From Bacillus sp. N1-1 (lineage in GTDB: Bacteria > Bacillota > Bacilli > Bacillales > Guptibacillaceae): a stretch of DNA of 64,000 bases. Of this stretch, positions 51,560 through 60,912 are shown in pieces. The position numbers and the translations under genes are program-made. The notes below the pieces were generated by a model, which worked only from the letters and a program-made list of their open reading frames with translations, was not told the origin of the DNA and searched no databases. The stretch lies in contig NZ_CP046564.1 of NCBI RefSeq assembly GCF_009818105.1, forward strand, positions 4,092,001 through 4,156,000, given 5' to 3'. Within the stretch, counting starts at the first letter, position 1, and every line of letters begins with the position of its first letter.

Positions 51560-52614
51560 GAGGTGAGCACCTCCCTTAACCGCTCGTTTTCCTCAGATGT
51601 ACGGATCGCAAAGCGGAGCCATCTGCCATCGAGTCCAGGAAAGTTTTCCGTATGTCTTGGAACGATGCCTTTTTTCATAAGAAAGCTCAGAAGTTCCGAT
51701 TGATCCTCTATTTCTGGGTCTCGTAGGAGATAAAAGTTAACGCTCGATTTGGAGTATGTAAAATGGTTTGCCTCAAAAAAACGGAAGCACTTCTCTCGTT
51801 CTTGTTCGATCACTTGATGGGTTTGGGCTACAAAATCAGTTTCTTGGAGGCACAGTTCGCCAGCGTGTAGCGCCAGAGCGTTGACGCTCCAGTGCGGCTG
51901 AAGCTTTTTGATCGCTTCAATCACTTCTGGAGGAGCCATCATGTAGCCGAGACGCAGTCCTGGAATGGCGTACATTTTCGTAAGTGAGCGCAAAATCATC
52001 AGGTTGGAAAAGGGGGCTAGCAATGATGAAAACGATGATTCATCCCATAAAAAGTCCGCGAAAGCTTCATCAATGATAATGGCGCAATCATGCTTTTTCG
52101 CCGCTTCGACTAAAGCGAGAACGGAGGCGGGGTCATACGTAACGCCGGTTGGGTTGTTTGGGGTACAAAGAAAAACCGCATCAACGTACGGCAATTTTTC
52201 AATCAGGTGTGAACCTAGCGCCCATTCATTTTCCTCGAGGGTATGATAGGTCACTTCGCATCCCGCACGAAGGCAAGCCGTTTCATATTCAGAGAACGCC
52301 GGTTGGACGATGCAAACGCGCTTTCCTGCTAAATAACGTCCGACAAGCGTAATCAGCTCAGCGCCACCGTTTCCGATAAGCAGCTGATTTTCCTCCACGT
52401 CATGAATGTTTGAGAGCTTTTCCATTAAGCTGGCGGCGTGCGGATCAGGATAGGTTGTGATGAGATCGAAAGCGTCTCCCCATGTTTCTTTAAGAGACGG
52501 TGGCGGTCCGAGCGGATTCAGGTTTGCGCTGAAATCAATCGTTTGCTCGGGCTGTTCGAGTTGGAGTGCTTCGTATAAATAGTAGGCGTTAGCGCCATGA
52601 GATGGTAGCGTCAA
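51547..52614 (-). CDS. cobD: Threonine-phosphate decarboxylase (CobD)
   Basis: This PLP enzyme of the class-I aminotransferase fold makes (R)-1-amino-2-propanol phosphate, the nucleotide-loop linker. It has 355 aa with DFSANLNPLGPPPSLKE near 23, GNGGAELI near 83, CTPNNPTGVTYDP near 150, DEAFADFLWD near 182 and the PLP lysine in RSLTKMYAIPGLRLGY near 214. The TTG start has GGAGGG 7 nt upstream. It overlaps cbiB by 26 bp. Confidence 0.93.
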   Translation of the reverse strand: MTLPSHGANAYYLYEALQLEQPEQTIDFSANLNPLGPPPSLKETWGDAFDLITTYPDPHAASLMEKLSNIHDVEENQLLIGNGGAELITLVGRYLAGKRVCIVQPAFSEYETACLRAGCEVTYHTLEENEWALGSHLIEKLPYVDAVFLCTPNNPTGVTYDPASVLALVEAAKKHDCAIIIDEAFADFLWDESSFSSLLAPFSNLMILRSLTKMYAIPGLRLGYMMAPPEVIEAIKKLQPHWSVNALALHAGELCLQETDFVAQTHQVIEQEREKCFRFFEANHFTYSKSSVNFYLLRDPEIEDQSELLSFLMKKGIVPRHTENFPGLDGRWLRFAIRTSEENERLREVLTSWRS

Positions 52615-53551
52615 TGAGGAGCCCTCCGATCCAGAGAATAAGTAAAAATAGAATGCTTGAGCGATTCATGATCATGATCGCTTTTGGAATATGTAGCGCG
52701 CTTAGCTTCATAATGGGATCTCCCATACGCGCGCGGTTTGAAACGATGCCACCATAAGTGTTCACGCCACCAAGCTGTACGCCAAGAATCGCCGCGGTTG
52801 CCGCCTCGCCCCAGCCACTGTTCGGACTTGGATGCTGTTTGGCATCGCGGAATAGGATGTGCCAGGCGTGAGAGATGGTCGAGTACGGCCGTTTGACGAG
52901 CAGCATACACATGCCTGTCAGCCGCGCAGGAACCCAGTTAACTACATCATCAAGCTTTGCCGAAGCGTAGCCGAATTCACCGTACTTCTCGTTTCGATAT
53001 CCGACCATGGAATCGCACGTGTTGATGGCGCGGTATGCCATCGCGCCGACACTCCCGCCAATTAAGGCCCAGAATAATGGCGCTGTGATGCCGTCGCTCG
53101 TGTTTTCGGCGACCGTTTCAACGGTACCGCGCACCACTTCGCTTTCGTCGAGGTGCTCGGTGTCACGACCGACGATCCAGGAGAGTTTTTCGCGCGCTTC
53201 TGTCATATTACCGTCTTGTAGCGGTTCGTAAACATCAAGCGCCGCATTCCGCAGGCTTTTTTGTGCGATGGTTGTAGCGATCAGGATCGCTTCATAAAAA
53301 ATACCGACGAGCGGGTGAAGCGTGTAGGCGATTGTCACGGTAAGACCGGTGATACTGATGACGACGAAGAGCACGGTTAGCGTCATGAGCGCACCTTTTT
53401 GCTTGCGGTTGTGGCCGTTGTTCCAGCGGTTTTCAAGGAAATTAATGAGCTTGCCAAATCCCTTTACCGGATGCGGCCAGTTAGGCGGATCGCCGATCAG
53501 ACGATCCAGGAAAAACGCTAAGGTGATGGCAAGCAGGTGATTCAAGATCAT
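52589..53551 (-). CDS. cbiB: Adenosylcobinamide-phosphate synthase (CbiB)
   Basis: This polytopic membrane enzyme attaches aminopropanol (phosphate) to adenosylcobyric acid. It has 320 aa; LDRLIGDPPNWPHPVKGFGK (residues 15-34) is the family signature, followed by AREKLSWIVGRDTEHLDE, ETVAENTSDGITAPLFWALI and the C-terminal GGVNTYGG. In salvage it uses the cobyric acid released by CbiZ. GAGG lies 8 nt before the ATG. It overlaps the ABC-CbiZ gene by 4 bp. Confidence 0.95.
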   Translation of the reverse strand: MILNHLLAITLAFFLDRLIGDPPNWPHPVKGFGKLINFLENRWNNGHNRKQKGALMTLTVLFVVISITGLTVTIAYTLHPLVGIFYEAILIATTIAQKSLRNAALDVYEPLQDGNMTEAREKLSWIVGRDTEHLDESEVVRGTVETVAENTSDGITAPLFWALIGGSVGAMAYRAINTCDSMVGYRNEKYGEFGYASAKLDDVVNWVPARLTGMCMLLVKRPYSTISHAWHILFRDAKQHPSPNSGWGEAATAAILGVQLGGVNTYGGIVSNRARMGDPIMKLSALHIPKAIMIMNRSSILFLLILWIGGLLIDATISWR

Positions 53552-55017
53552 TTGGACAGCCTCATGCGATAGTTTTCAAGGGCTTCAGTCGTACACGCAT
53601 AAACGCCTTCGCTAATCAGTTTGCCAAGCGTTGTAATCGTTCCGGCATACGCCTGGTGCTTTCCGCGCTGAGTGGCGGCAATCAGGATGCTGTCGGTTGA
53701 AGTGCCGGTTGCCGTGGTGCCTGTCACCGCGTCTTTTACTTGCTGGTCGTGCATCACTTTTACTTTCGCTTCCGTTGCGGTCATAATGCTTTGAATGAAC
53801 GCTTCGTCTGTGAGCGTGCCGTTCACGAAAACCCACGTATTGATCGTTCCCGGAAGCGGTTCGTAGACGTGCTCACGGCTTTTCGAAGCATCAACGGCAT
53901 TACCGACGCCTGCGGTTACAACGACGAATACCGAAACGCCATCGTCTTCAATGAGACGATAAGCGACGTCACCGAGTCGAACGGCCGTCATCATGCCAAC
54001 CGTTTCAGTCGGATCGATGCCGTGCGCTTCAAGAAAACTGGTCATTTCCCCTTTATGGTCCGTGCAGTTATACGTTTTATCTACGTGACGGTTCACAAAC
54101 GTTTGGTACCAGCCTGTTCCTGAGCCCACAACGCCGGAAGACATTGTTCGGAGAGGGAACGGTGCTTTGAGCGTGATCATGTCTTTATGATGAGCGAGAC
54201 ATTTTTCCGTAATGTGGAGATCACTTAAATCCTCCGCCTGTTTTTCCGGTAGCAGCAGCATTTGCGGTTTTGGCACGGTTGGGTGCGGATGCTTCTCGAT
54301 TTTCGTTCGGTAAACCGACTGAATGCGCTCTTCGTTTAACACGTCATTCGGCTTGTTGTGCAGGTTGATTTTCCCATCTTCCAGGAGAAGGAGACGATCG
54401 CAGTAAAGGCCCGCCAAATTCAGGTCATGAAAAATAGAAATCACCGTAAGCCCCTGTTCCCGCGTCCACCTTTTTAACAAATCAAGCAGTTCTTTTTGAT
54501 AAGAGAGATCAAGGTGATTCGTTGGTTCGTCTAATAAAAGGATTTCAGGTTCCTGTGCAAGGGCCTGAGCGAGAAAGACGCGCTGGCGCTCGCCGCCAGA
54601 CAGCTCGTTCACGTAGTGATCTTCAAAACTTGCGATGCCGGTTTGGGCCATCGTTCGCTGGACGACCGCTTCATCATGCTCGCTCCACGATTGGAACCAG
54701 CCAGATTGATGGGCGTAGCGGCCGAGCGAAACGGTTTCTTTGACCGTATAGGGAAAAGCCTGCTCCGCGTGCTGTGGCAGGACCGCGAGCACGCGCGCCA
54801 GCTGTTTCGCTGAGTAGCTGGCGATCGGCTTTTCTTTTAGCAAAATGGAGCCTGACTTTGCTTTTAAAATGCCGCTAACCATTTTAAAAATCGTTGTTTT
54901 ACCGCTTCCGTTCGGACCAACGATTCCGAGCAGCTCGCCTCTCTCCACATCAAACGAGATGTCGTCGAGCACGTCGTGACCGGGGTATCCTCCTGTAACA
55001 GATTGTACGCTAAGCAT
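53548..55017 (-). CDS. Fusion of corrinoid ABC transporter ATPase (BtuD) and adenosylcobinamide amidohydrolase (CbiZ)
   Basis: This 489-aa two-domain protein begins with an ABC ATPase in residues 1-250: Walker A GPNGSGKTT (Lys40), LPQHAEQAFPYTVKETV, signature ELSGGERQRVFLAQALA and Walker B EILLLDEPTNHLD. The C-terminal ~225 residues are CbiZ: MSSGVVGSGTGWYQTF, TAVRLGDVAYRLI, VVTAGVGNAVDAS and ATQRGKHQAYAGT. CbiZ cleaves the aminopropanol arm of adenosylcobinamide to give adenosylcobyric acid. Fusing it to the import ATPase couples uptake of incomplete corrinoids to their remodelling. The start ATG has AGAGG upstream, 2 bp after the permease stop. Confidence 0.93.
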   Translation of the reverse strand: MLSVQSVTGGYPGHDVLDDISFDVERGELLGIVGPNGSGKTTIFKMVSGILKAKSGSILLKEKPIASYSAKQLARVLAVLPQHAEQAFPYTVKETVSLGRYAHQSGWFQSWSEHDEAVVQRTMAQTGIASFEDHYVNELSGGERQRVFLAQALAQEPEILLLDEPTNHLDLSYQKELLDLLKRWTREQGLTVISIFHDLNLAGLYCDRLLLLEDGKINLHNKPNDVLNEERIQSVYRTKIEKHPHPTVPKPQMLLLPEKQAEDLSDLHITEKCLAHHKDMITLKAPFPLRTMSSGVVGSGTGWYQTFVNRHVDKTYNCTDHKGEMTSFLEAHGIDPTETVGMMTAVRLGDVAYRLIEDDGVSVFVVVTAGVGNAVDASKSREHVYEPLPGTINTWVFVNGTLTDEAFIQSIMTATEAKVKVMHDQQVKDAVTGTTATGTSTDSILIAATQRGKHQAYAGTITTLGKLISEGVYACTTEALENYRMRLSK

Positions 55018-55019
55018 GC

Positions 55020-56081
55020 TTATCCTCTACTTTCTTTACGTCTTCTAATTAATATAATCGCAAACACCGGCGCGCCGATGAGCGATGTGATCACGCCGAT
55101 CGGAAGCTCTGTTGGTGAGATGATCGTGCGCGAGATCAGGTCGGCGACGATTAGAAAAGCGGCACCGAGTAAAATCGAGAGCGGGAGTAAATGGCGGTGA
55201 TCCGGTCCCCATAAGAGGCGCGTTAAATGCGGGATCACGAGACCAACAAAGCCAATCGTTCCAGACACAGCGACGGCCGCGCCTGTTAAAATGGATCCGC
55301 CAATCAGAATCCAGAGCTTTCGTTTCGCGACGTTTACGCCGATATGCTGAGCGCGTTCTTCGCCAAATGACATGGCGTTCAGCTCTTTGGTGCTGAAAAG
55401 GAGAATGCCTGCGCCAATGATGAAAAAGGGCAGAATAATCCCGATATATTCCCAGCCGCGCATGGACACACTTCCGAGGAGCCAGCCGATGATCTGCCTT
55501 AGTTCCTCTCCGGTTAGCGCGATCATGAGCGATAGAAGCGATCCAAGAAAAGAGCTAAAGACGATTCCTGTTAGGATAATCGTCTCCACGCGCATCGATC
55601 GCTCGATTTGACGTGCAAAGAAAAGCACGAGGAAAATCGTGAGGATCGAAGCGGCTATGCTCATGACAGGGAGTGTGAACATCCCAACGAACGGAATGGT
55701 TAGGTTGAAAAAGAGCACGAGCACGGCTCCAACCGATGCGCCGGATGATACGCCGAGCACGTATGGGTCGGCTAATGGATTACGTAGTAAACCTTGAAAA
55801 GCGGCCCCTGCTATCGCAAGAGACGCCCCAACAAGACCTGCCAAAATGACGCGCGGCAGGCGAATATCCATCACAATCGTTGTAAACATCGGATCCATTT
55901 TTCCTAAGGAAGGAAGGTGAAGCACTTCGGTTCCAATTAATTTTAAAATGGTGAGTATCGGGACGGAAACGGTACCGATGGAAATGCCGAGCAGCATTGC
56001 GGCGATTAAGAGCGCTGTGGCAATCGGGTAGGCAATGAACCGTTTATTCAGCAAAAACATCCGGGTAAACCGCTTTTGCAA
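55020..56081 (-). CDS. btuC: Corrinoid ABC transporter permease (BtuC, FecCD family)
   Basis: This FecCD-type permease has about 353 aa and ten transmembrane helices. LAGLVGASLAIAGAAFQGLL and NPLADPYVLGVSSGASVGAV are family signatures, as are GTIGFVGLVIPHL and LTRLLWGPDHRHLLP near 260. The start is probably the TTG at 56081 (AAGGAG 9 nt upstream); an ATG at 56060 has a weak ribosome site. It overlaps btuF by 38 bp. Its homology to siderophore permeases is resolved by the riboswitch and the B12 gene context. Confidence 0.92.
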   Translation of the reverse strand: MQKRFTRMFLLNKRFIAYPIATALLIAAMLLGISIGTVSVPILTILKLIGTEVLHLPSLGKMDPMFTTIVMDIRLPRVILAGLVGASLAIAGAAFQGLLRNPLADPYVLGVSSGASVGAVLVLFFNLTIPFVGMFTLPVMSIAASILTIFLVLFFARQIERSMRVETIILTGIVFSSFLGSLLSLMIALTGEELRQIIGWLLGSVSMRGWEYIGIILPFFIIGAGILLFSTKELNAMSFGEERAQHIGVNVAKRKLWILIGGSILTGAAVAVSGTIGFVGLVIPHLTRLLWGPDHRHLLPLSILLGAAFLIVADLISRTIISPTELPIGVITSLIGAPVFAIILIRRRKESRG

Positions 56082-57027
56082 GTTCCTCTACTCCTTCAAC
56101 GAGACGAGGGCCTGAGCGCGTCACGAGGTCAGAGTGCACATCGACAACTTGCTCTTCTTTTACCGCCGTTACGTCCTGCCAGCCGTCGCGGCTTAACACT
56201 TGCTCGATTGGGTTCTCAGTATAGTAGCCGTACGTCGTGATGATCACGTCAGGGTTCGCTTGAATGATCGCTTCCTGGTCGATCTGATTCCAGCCTTCCT
56301 GATCGTGCGTAACGTTCTTCGCGTGAATCATCGACAGCATGTCATCCATGAACGTGTTTTTTCCTGGAGAGAAAATCTCTGGCGCAGGTGCGACTTCGAC
56401 GAAGACATTTTTCTGATCGTCTTCGCTGATGCTTTCTGCTTTCGCTTGAATGTCTTCAAGCTGCTTTTTCATATCGTCGATCGTTGTTTCTGCTTGTTCG
56501 GTTTCACCTGTTGCTTGTCCGATCATCTCGATGGAATCGTACACTTCTTCAAAGCTCTTTGCATCGTTCACAACGAGTACGGCGATACCAGCATCGCGAA
56601 GCTGTTGAAGACCCGCTTCAGAGTTATGAGCGCTTGAGCCGTGTGCGAGCACAAGATCCGGTTTCAGCGAAATGATTTTTTCTACGTTAAATTCCATGCC
56701 GCCGATTTTCTCAATATCAGCCGTTTCTTCTGGGTAGTTCGCGAAATCTGAAACGCCGACAACTTCTTCTCCAGCGCCAAGGTCAAATAGAATTTCAGTG
56801 TTACTTGGAATGAGGGAGACGATTTTCTCAGGATCGTTCTCGATCGTAACTTCCTTATCGAGGGCATCGGTGATGGTTACTGGGAAAGCGCTATCTTTTG
56901 TTGATTCAGCTTGTTCAGTTGATGCATTTCCTTCGTTCGCTGCACTATTTTCCTCGTTTGCACCGCATCCTGCAATGATTCCTGTCACGAGAAAAAGTAA
57001 GATGAGTAGTGAATAAAGCTTTTTCAT
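56044..57027 (-). CDS. btuF: Corrinoid-binding lipoprotein (BtuF)
   Basis: This is the substrate-binding lipoprotein of the corrinoid ABC importer, 327 aa. The signal peptide ends in the lipobox GIIAGC (Cys20), followed by an acidic N/E/A/S-rich linker to about residue 45. The Peripla_BP_2 domain starts FPVTITDALDKEVTIENDPEKIV cut to its role only; further blocks are VSLIPSNTEILFDLGAGEE, GMEFNVEKIISLKPDLVL and NPDVIITTYGY. It is the first gene of the operon and lies directly behind the B12 riboswitch. AGGAGGAG precedes the ATG. Confidence 0.92.
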   Translation of the reverse strand: MKKLYSLLILLFLVTGIIAGCGANEENSAANEGNASTEQAESTKDSAFPVTITDALDKEVTIENDPEKIVSLIPSNTEILFDLGAGEEVVGVSDFANYPEETADIEKIGGMEFNVEKIISLKPDLVLAHGSSAHNSEAGLQQLRDAGIAVLVVNDAKSFEEVYDSIEMIGQATGETEQAETTIDDMKKQLEDIQAKAESISEDDQKNVFVEVAPAPEIFSPGKNTFMDDMLSMIHAKNVTHDQEGWNQIDQEAIIQANPDVIITTYGYYTENPIEQVLSRDGWQDVTAVKEEQVVDVHSDLVTRSGPRLVEGVEELAKAVYPDVFAE

Positions 57028-57062
57028 GTGTGTTTCTCCTCCTGTACAATGATGTCTCTAAA

Positions 57063-57090
57063 CAAAAAAATCCCCACGCCGGAGGGCATG
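57063..57090 (-). terminator. Riboswitch-linked terminator before btuF
   Basis: On the minus strand CATGCC/GGCGTG pair around CTCC, followed by GGGGA and seven U residues, 36 bp upstream of the btuF start. This is the expected termination arm of the riboswitch expression platform. Confidence 0.75.
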
Positions 57091-57177
57091 AAGATGGTCG
57101 AATGGAAGTAATGGTTTAGCCAAAGGCTACACCTGAATCCGTTCGCACATCCCTATCCTCGTAGGCTGTTCGCGCTT

Positions 57178-57339
57178 GATTCAGGCAGGTCTCCTGGCTC
57201 ATGGTTATCGCGCGCTGCTCCTTCCCATTCGTTGTGCGAACAGTGGATTCTGCAGCAAGCGACCATTTACAGTGGCGGGACCGCGCTGGAATTGCACCAG
57301 CTTCCCTTTTAAGTCTTCATTGAAAAGACACCTGAATCG
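57178..57339 (-). ncRNA. Cobalamin (adenosylcobalamin) riboswitch
   Basis: The minus strand holds the B12 box GAGCCAGGAGACCTGCC and the upstream conserved GGGAAGCTGGTGCAATTCC cut to core form, GCGGTCCCGCCACTGTAA, in the right order. P1 pairs GATTCAGGTG (57330-57339 side) with CCTGAATC (57178-57185 side). A second GGATTCAGGTGT lies downstream at 57129-57140 and could compete for the same P1 arm, a plausible switching step. It controls the whole btuF-to-cblS operon; B12 binding should turn it off. Confidence 0.95.
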
Positions 57340-57410
57340 ATCACTATGAAATTTCGTAACAGGTTTATTATACATGATTGCGGGAGTGGGGGGAACTGTT
57401 GTCTTTTTGT

Positions 57411-57583
57411 GGGGTCAAACCCCTCTCTGACCCCTTCGCTTTCATTCACACCGATCCACCTTATTCGTTAAGGCTTCAAAGAAATTCTCAGACTTACAAA
57501 AGCAAAAAAAGCGTCCCTCACTGAAGGACACTTTTGCTGCTTTTGTCTTTTGGTGGGGTCAGGCACGAGCCTGACCCCCACCC
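57411..57583 (+). repeat. Composite repeat unit 6, left flank of the sensor/ABC cassette
   Basis: This long unit has a decayed palindrome (GGGGTCAAACCCCTCTCTGA, 57411-57434), a stem AAAAGCGTCC/GGACACTTTT (57507-57535), and an intact palindrome GGTGGGGTCAGGC-ACG-AGCCTGACCCCCACC cut here at its arms (57552-57582). On the minus strand the stem has a long U run and should terminate the ABC permease gene. The unit aligns over about 170 bp with the one at 62684. The rest of the 57340-57600 gap holds nothing else. Confidence 0.85.
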
Positions 57584-57600
57584 CCTTCCACCGCTCACCC

Positions 57601-60183
57601 TCACACATTCTCTTGCTTCAACGTATCAACGATATTATTCTTCTCTAATTTTTTAATGGAGTAGAACATTGCGGAACCTACGATGATGAAGATGGCAATG
57701 ATCACAAAGAGCAGGCTCATCCACGGCAATGTGAACCCATAGACGAACGTACTTCTAAATGACAAATACATCAGGAACATGATGGCAATGCTGATTGGAA
57801 TCCCATAGAGGATTGCCTTCATGCCATAGAAGATGCTTTCGTAGTTCATCATTTTGTTAAATCCTTTCGGTGTCATCCCAACGGACTTAAGCATAGCGAA
57901 TTCTCGCTTGCGAAGAGAGATACTTGTCGAGATGGTATTGAAAATATTTGCGATGGAGATAAGTGAAATTAACGATATAAATCCGTACGTGAAGACCGAC
58001 ATAAAGAGAATCATCTGCTTGTCGCGCTGTCTATTTTGGACAACATTATAGACATTCAGATTGGTTCCTTTCTCCCCTTCAATCGCTTCTTGCGTCGCCA
58101 TAGGATCTGAGCTGTTCATATACAGATAGGTTTGCACGTCTTCTTGAACGTCTTTATCGATTAACTGATTCATGGTTTCCTTAGAAACAATGACATCAAC
58201 TCCACCAATACCAGCTGTATTCACTCCCATTGGCACCTCATCCGTTAACGCACCGACCTTGACCTTACTCATGACCTTTTCTTCTTCTGTTTCATAATTC
58301 ATTGTATGAAGGTCAATGCTTTCCCCCACTTCGGTGTTAAGGGCATTTGTTTCCTTAAATTGACCTGTCTCTGGATCCATATAAGAGATGGTCTCAATGA
58401 TGATCCCAGTTGGCTTCTCCGAGTCTTTGAATTCCTCTCCATCAATACCTACTTTTTTTGCATAGTCCTGAAAACTTTGCTCATCCAATCCATGTAGAAC
58501 CATGTAATAGGGGTATTTGCCATCTTTAAGAATGCTCTTATCCTGCTTAACATTTTCTTCCAAGGCTTCCGGGATAGCGTCACGATCCACATATGTGTTT
58601 ACGTTCAGCTCTTTAATCATACTAGACTTTGTTACATTCTTAAGCCTTGTATAAGGTTCAAGATCCCCTTCATCCGCACCGCTTCCCCATACTTGAATAT
58701 CAAAATTAATGTTTTGCTGAGAGAGCTCAACGGATTTTTCTAAATTCGACGTAAAGTAGGAAACAGATAGAAACAGAATAATGCTAATCACAAGTGAAAA
58801 AACGGTCACCTGATACCTTCTTTTATTCCGCTTTAAATTCTTCAAGCCGATCTCAGCTTCGATCCCAAATAATTTTCGAATCAGTTTGGAGGTCTTCACT
58901 GTTTTGCCAGATAGCTTGATATCCTGCGTTTGTCGGATGGCATCAATTGCTGAGATCTTTGATGCTTTGCGTGCTGGCATATAGGATGAAATAAAGATCG
59001 TGATGATTGAAATCCCGCAGGCGACGAGAATACTTAGAGGCGTTACGACAACCTGGAGCTTTTCTGTACCCCCAAGGGCCCCTTCAATAAAGGAATTAAT
59101 GAACATGAAAGTAGCCGCTATTCCAGCAAATCCAGCAAGAATGCCGATCGGAATACTGATCAGGCCAATAATCGCACCTTCAAAAAAGACCGATGTTTGC
59201 TTCTGTCGTTTCGTCGCTCCAACGCTCGCCAGCATTCCTAAATGTCTAGAACGTTCCGAAACGCTGATCGCAAATGCATTGTAAATCAACGCAACTGAAC
59301 CGATAATGATGACGCTCATAATAATTCCGGTTAACAGTAGCATTGTTGTTAACAGGTTATCGTTATCGGTCACGCCATAGTAGCGAAGCAGTTCATCGTT
59401 GAACGTAACCTTTTCAATATTGTTTTGTTTCGCCAGCGTTTCTGAATGCTCATACAGAGCTCGTTTCACTTTGTCCAACACGACAACGGCATCAACGGTG
59501 TCCTTGCTATTCATAAGGCTTTGATCGACATAGCTAATCGCCGTATAACCGGGCGCCCACGCGGGTTCCCATGTTGGACGTTTGATTGTTCCTACAATCG
59601 TATACGTTCTCGTGTTCTGATTTTCTAATGACTCACTAGCGCCCTCCACATCTTTTTGCAAAGGATCGTTTTGAGAAAAAGGGCGTTCAACACCTTCCAT
59701 CATGCGTTCGCCAACGTTCAGTGTGATTTGATCGCCTATCCCGTGTTTCACCTTTGCATTCCCCGCAACTTCTTCAGACAACACAATCTCATTGTCTTCC
59801 TGCGGCAAGCGTCCCTCGCTTATTTCGATTGGGAAGTTTTTGAATCCCTGCTCATTGTATTCTTTAATAAACAAATAAGGTTTGCTTTCATTTTTCGCTT
59901 CATCTAATTTGGCATAACCTACATCGTTTGCGAGAACCAGAGTCTTGGTTGATTCGTCGCTTTCGATCGCTTCAATTTGATCGGAATCGACACTCTCATA
60001 TTGAACATGCCACTCCCCATCTGTCGCGATCGATTGGCGTTGCAAGAGATCCATGAACGAGACACCAAGCGTCGCGACAGCCATGACCATCGCTACGGAA
60101 ATAATGACCCCAATGATGGTAACCAGCGTCCGTCTTTTATTCTCCTTCAAATGCCTCACGGTCAGTTTGTTTACGATGTTCAT
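57601..60183 (-). CDS. ABC transporter permease, two FtsX domains
   Basis: This 860-aa membrane protein is of the MacB/FtsX type. It has a first transmembrane helix at about 18-40 after VRHLKENKRRTLVTIIGVII, then a large external domain, and an FtsX domain near 285-405 (AFAISVSERSRHLGMLASVG). A middle region begins LKNLKRNKRRYQVTVFSLV near 455, a second external domain follows, and a C-terminal FtsX domain near 735-850 (SLRKREFAMLKSVGMTP). Such permeases, with an adjacent ATPase and two-component system, usually export or confer resistance to antimicrobial peptides or lipids. The substrate is not shown. It overlaps the ATPase gene by 4 bp. Confidence 0.9.
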   Translation of the reverse strand: MNIVNKLTVRHLKENKRRTLVTIIGVIISVAMVMAVATLGVSFMDLLQRQSIATDGEWHVQYESVDSDQIEAIESDESTKTLVLANDVGYAKLDEAKNESKPYLFIKEYNEQGFKNFPIEISEGRLPQEDNEIVLSEEVAGNAKVKHGIGDQITLNVGERMMEGVERPFSQNDPLQKDVEGASESLENQNTRTYTIVGTIKRPTWEPAWAPGYTAISYVDQSLMNSKDTVDAVVVLDKVKRALYEHSETLAKQNNIEKVTFNDELLRYYGVTDNDNLLTTMLLLTGIIMSVIIIGSVALIYNAFAISVSERSRHLGMLASVGATKRQKQTSVFFEGAIIGLISIPIGILAGFAGIAATFMFINSFIEGALGGTEKLQVVVTPLSILVACGISIITIFISSYMPARKASKISAIDAIRQTQDIKLSGKTVKTSKLIRKLFGIEAEIGLKNLKRNKRRYQVTVFSLVISIILFLSVSYFTSNLEKSVELSQQNINFDIQVWGSGADEGDLEPYTRLKNVTKSSMIKELNVNTYVDRDAIPEALEENVKQDKSILKDGKYPYYMVLHGLDEQSFQDYAKKVGIDGEEFKDSEKPTGIIIETISYMDPETGQFKETNALNTEVGESIDLHTMNYETEEEKVMSKVKVGALTDEVPMGVNTAGIGGVDVIVSKETMNQLIDKDVQEDVQTYLYMNSSDPMATQEAIEGEKGTNLNVYNVVQNRQRDKQMILFMSVFTYGFISLISLISIANIFNTISTSISLRKREFAMLKSVGMTPKGFNKMMNYESIFYGMKAILYGIPISIAIMFLMYLSFRSTFVYGFTLPWMSLLFVIIAIFIIVGSAMFYSIKKLEKNNIVDTLKQENV

Positions 60184-60863
60184 GGACGAATCACCTCGTC
60201 TTTGGCAATCCTCCCGTCTTCGATCGAAATGACGCGATCCGCTTGTAAAGCGATGCGTTCATCATGCGTAATGACAATCAGCGTTTGGTTGTAATTTTTA
60301 TTAAACATTTTCAGCAGCTCCATGATCTCACTGCTATTTTGACTATCCAGATTTCCAGTCGGTTCATCGGCAAGCATAATGGAAGGATTACTAATGAGTG
60401 CCCTCCCAATTGACACACGCTGTTGCTGACCACCTGATAATTGGTTCGGCAAATGCCCCAGTCGATTTTGTAACCCTAACGTGCCGACGATATTCTCAAG
60501 CTGCTTCTGATCAACTTTATGTTCATCCAGTAGCATCGGAAGAGTGATATTCTCTTCCACAGTTAAGATGGGAATCAAATTATAGAACTGATAAATCAAC
60601 CCGATTTGCCTTCTTCGAAAAATGGCAAGCTGCGTTTCATCGAGTTGATAGATGTTTGTATTATCCACGAGAACGTTGCCGCTCGTCGGTCGATCCACGC
60701 CACCGAGTAGGTGAAGCAAGGTTGACTTCCCTGAACCAGACGGCCCAATGATCACCACAAATTCTCCCTTACTAACTGAAAACGAGACGTTATCAAGTGC
60801 CTTCACGGCCGTTTCCCCTTTGCCATACACTTTAGACAGATTTTCTATTTGTAAAATATCCAT
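60180..60863 (-). CDS. ABC transporter ATPase (LolD/MacB-like)
   Basis: This ATPase has 227 aa from MDILQIENLSKVYGKGE (ATG at 60863 with GGGGGAATCTGCA). Walker A is IIGPSGSGKSTLLHLLGG (residues 38-55), the signature is LSGGQQQRVSIGRAL and Walker B is IMLADEPTGNLDSQNS, followed by the switch histidine in IVITHDE. It belongs to the MacB/LolD/BceA subfamily that partners FtsX-type permeases. It is the first gene after a possible response-regulator-controlled promoter. Confidence 0.92.
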   Translation of the reverse strand: MDILQIENLSKVYGKGETAVKALDNVSFSVSKGEFVVIIGPSGSGKSTLLHLLGGVDRPTSGNVLVDNTNIYQLDETQLAIFRRRQIGLIYQFYNLIPILTVEENITLPMLLDEHKVDQKQLENIVGTLGLQNRLGHLPNQLSGGQQQRVSIGRALISNPSIMLADEPTGNLDSQNSSEIMELLKMFNKNYNQTLIVITHDERIALQADRVISIEDGRIAKDEVIRP

Positions 60864-60912
60864 TGCAGATTCCCCCATAAATTTAAAGTACCTTCAGTTT
60901 ATCTGCCTAAAA

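Noticed and set aside
53548..55017. Two genes or a frameshift at the BtuD-CbiZ junction
   Set aside because: The frame is continuous with no stop or slippery site between the domains. The linker is plausible, so a true fusion is preferred.
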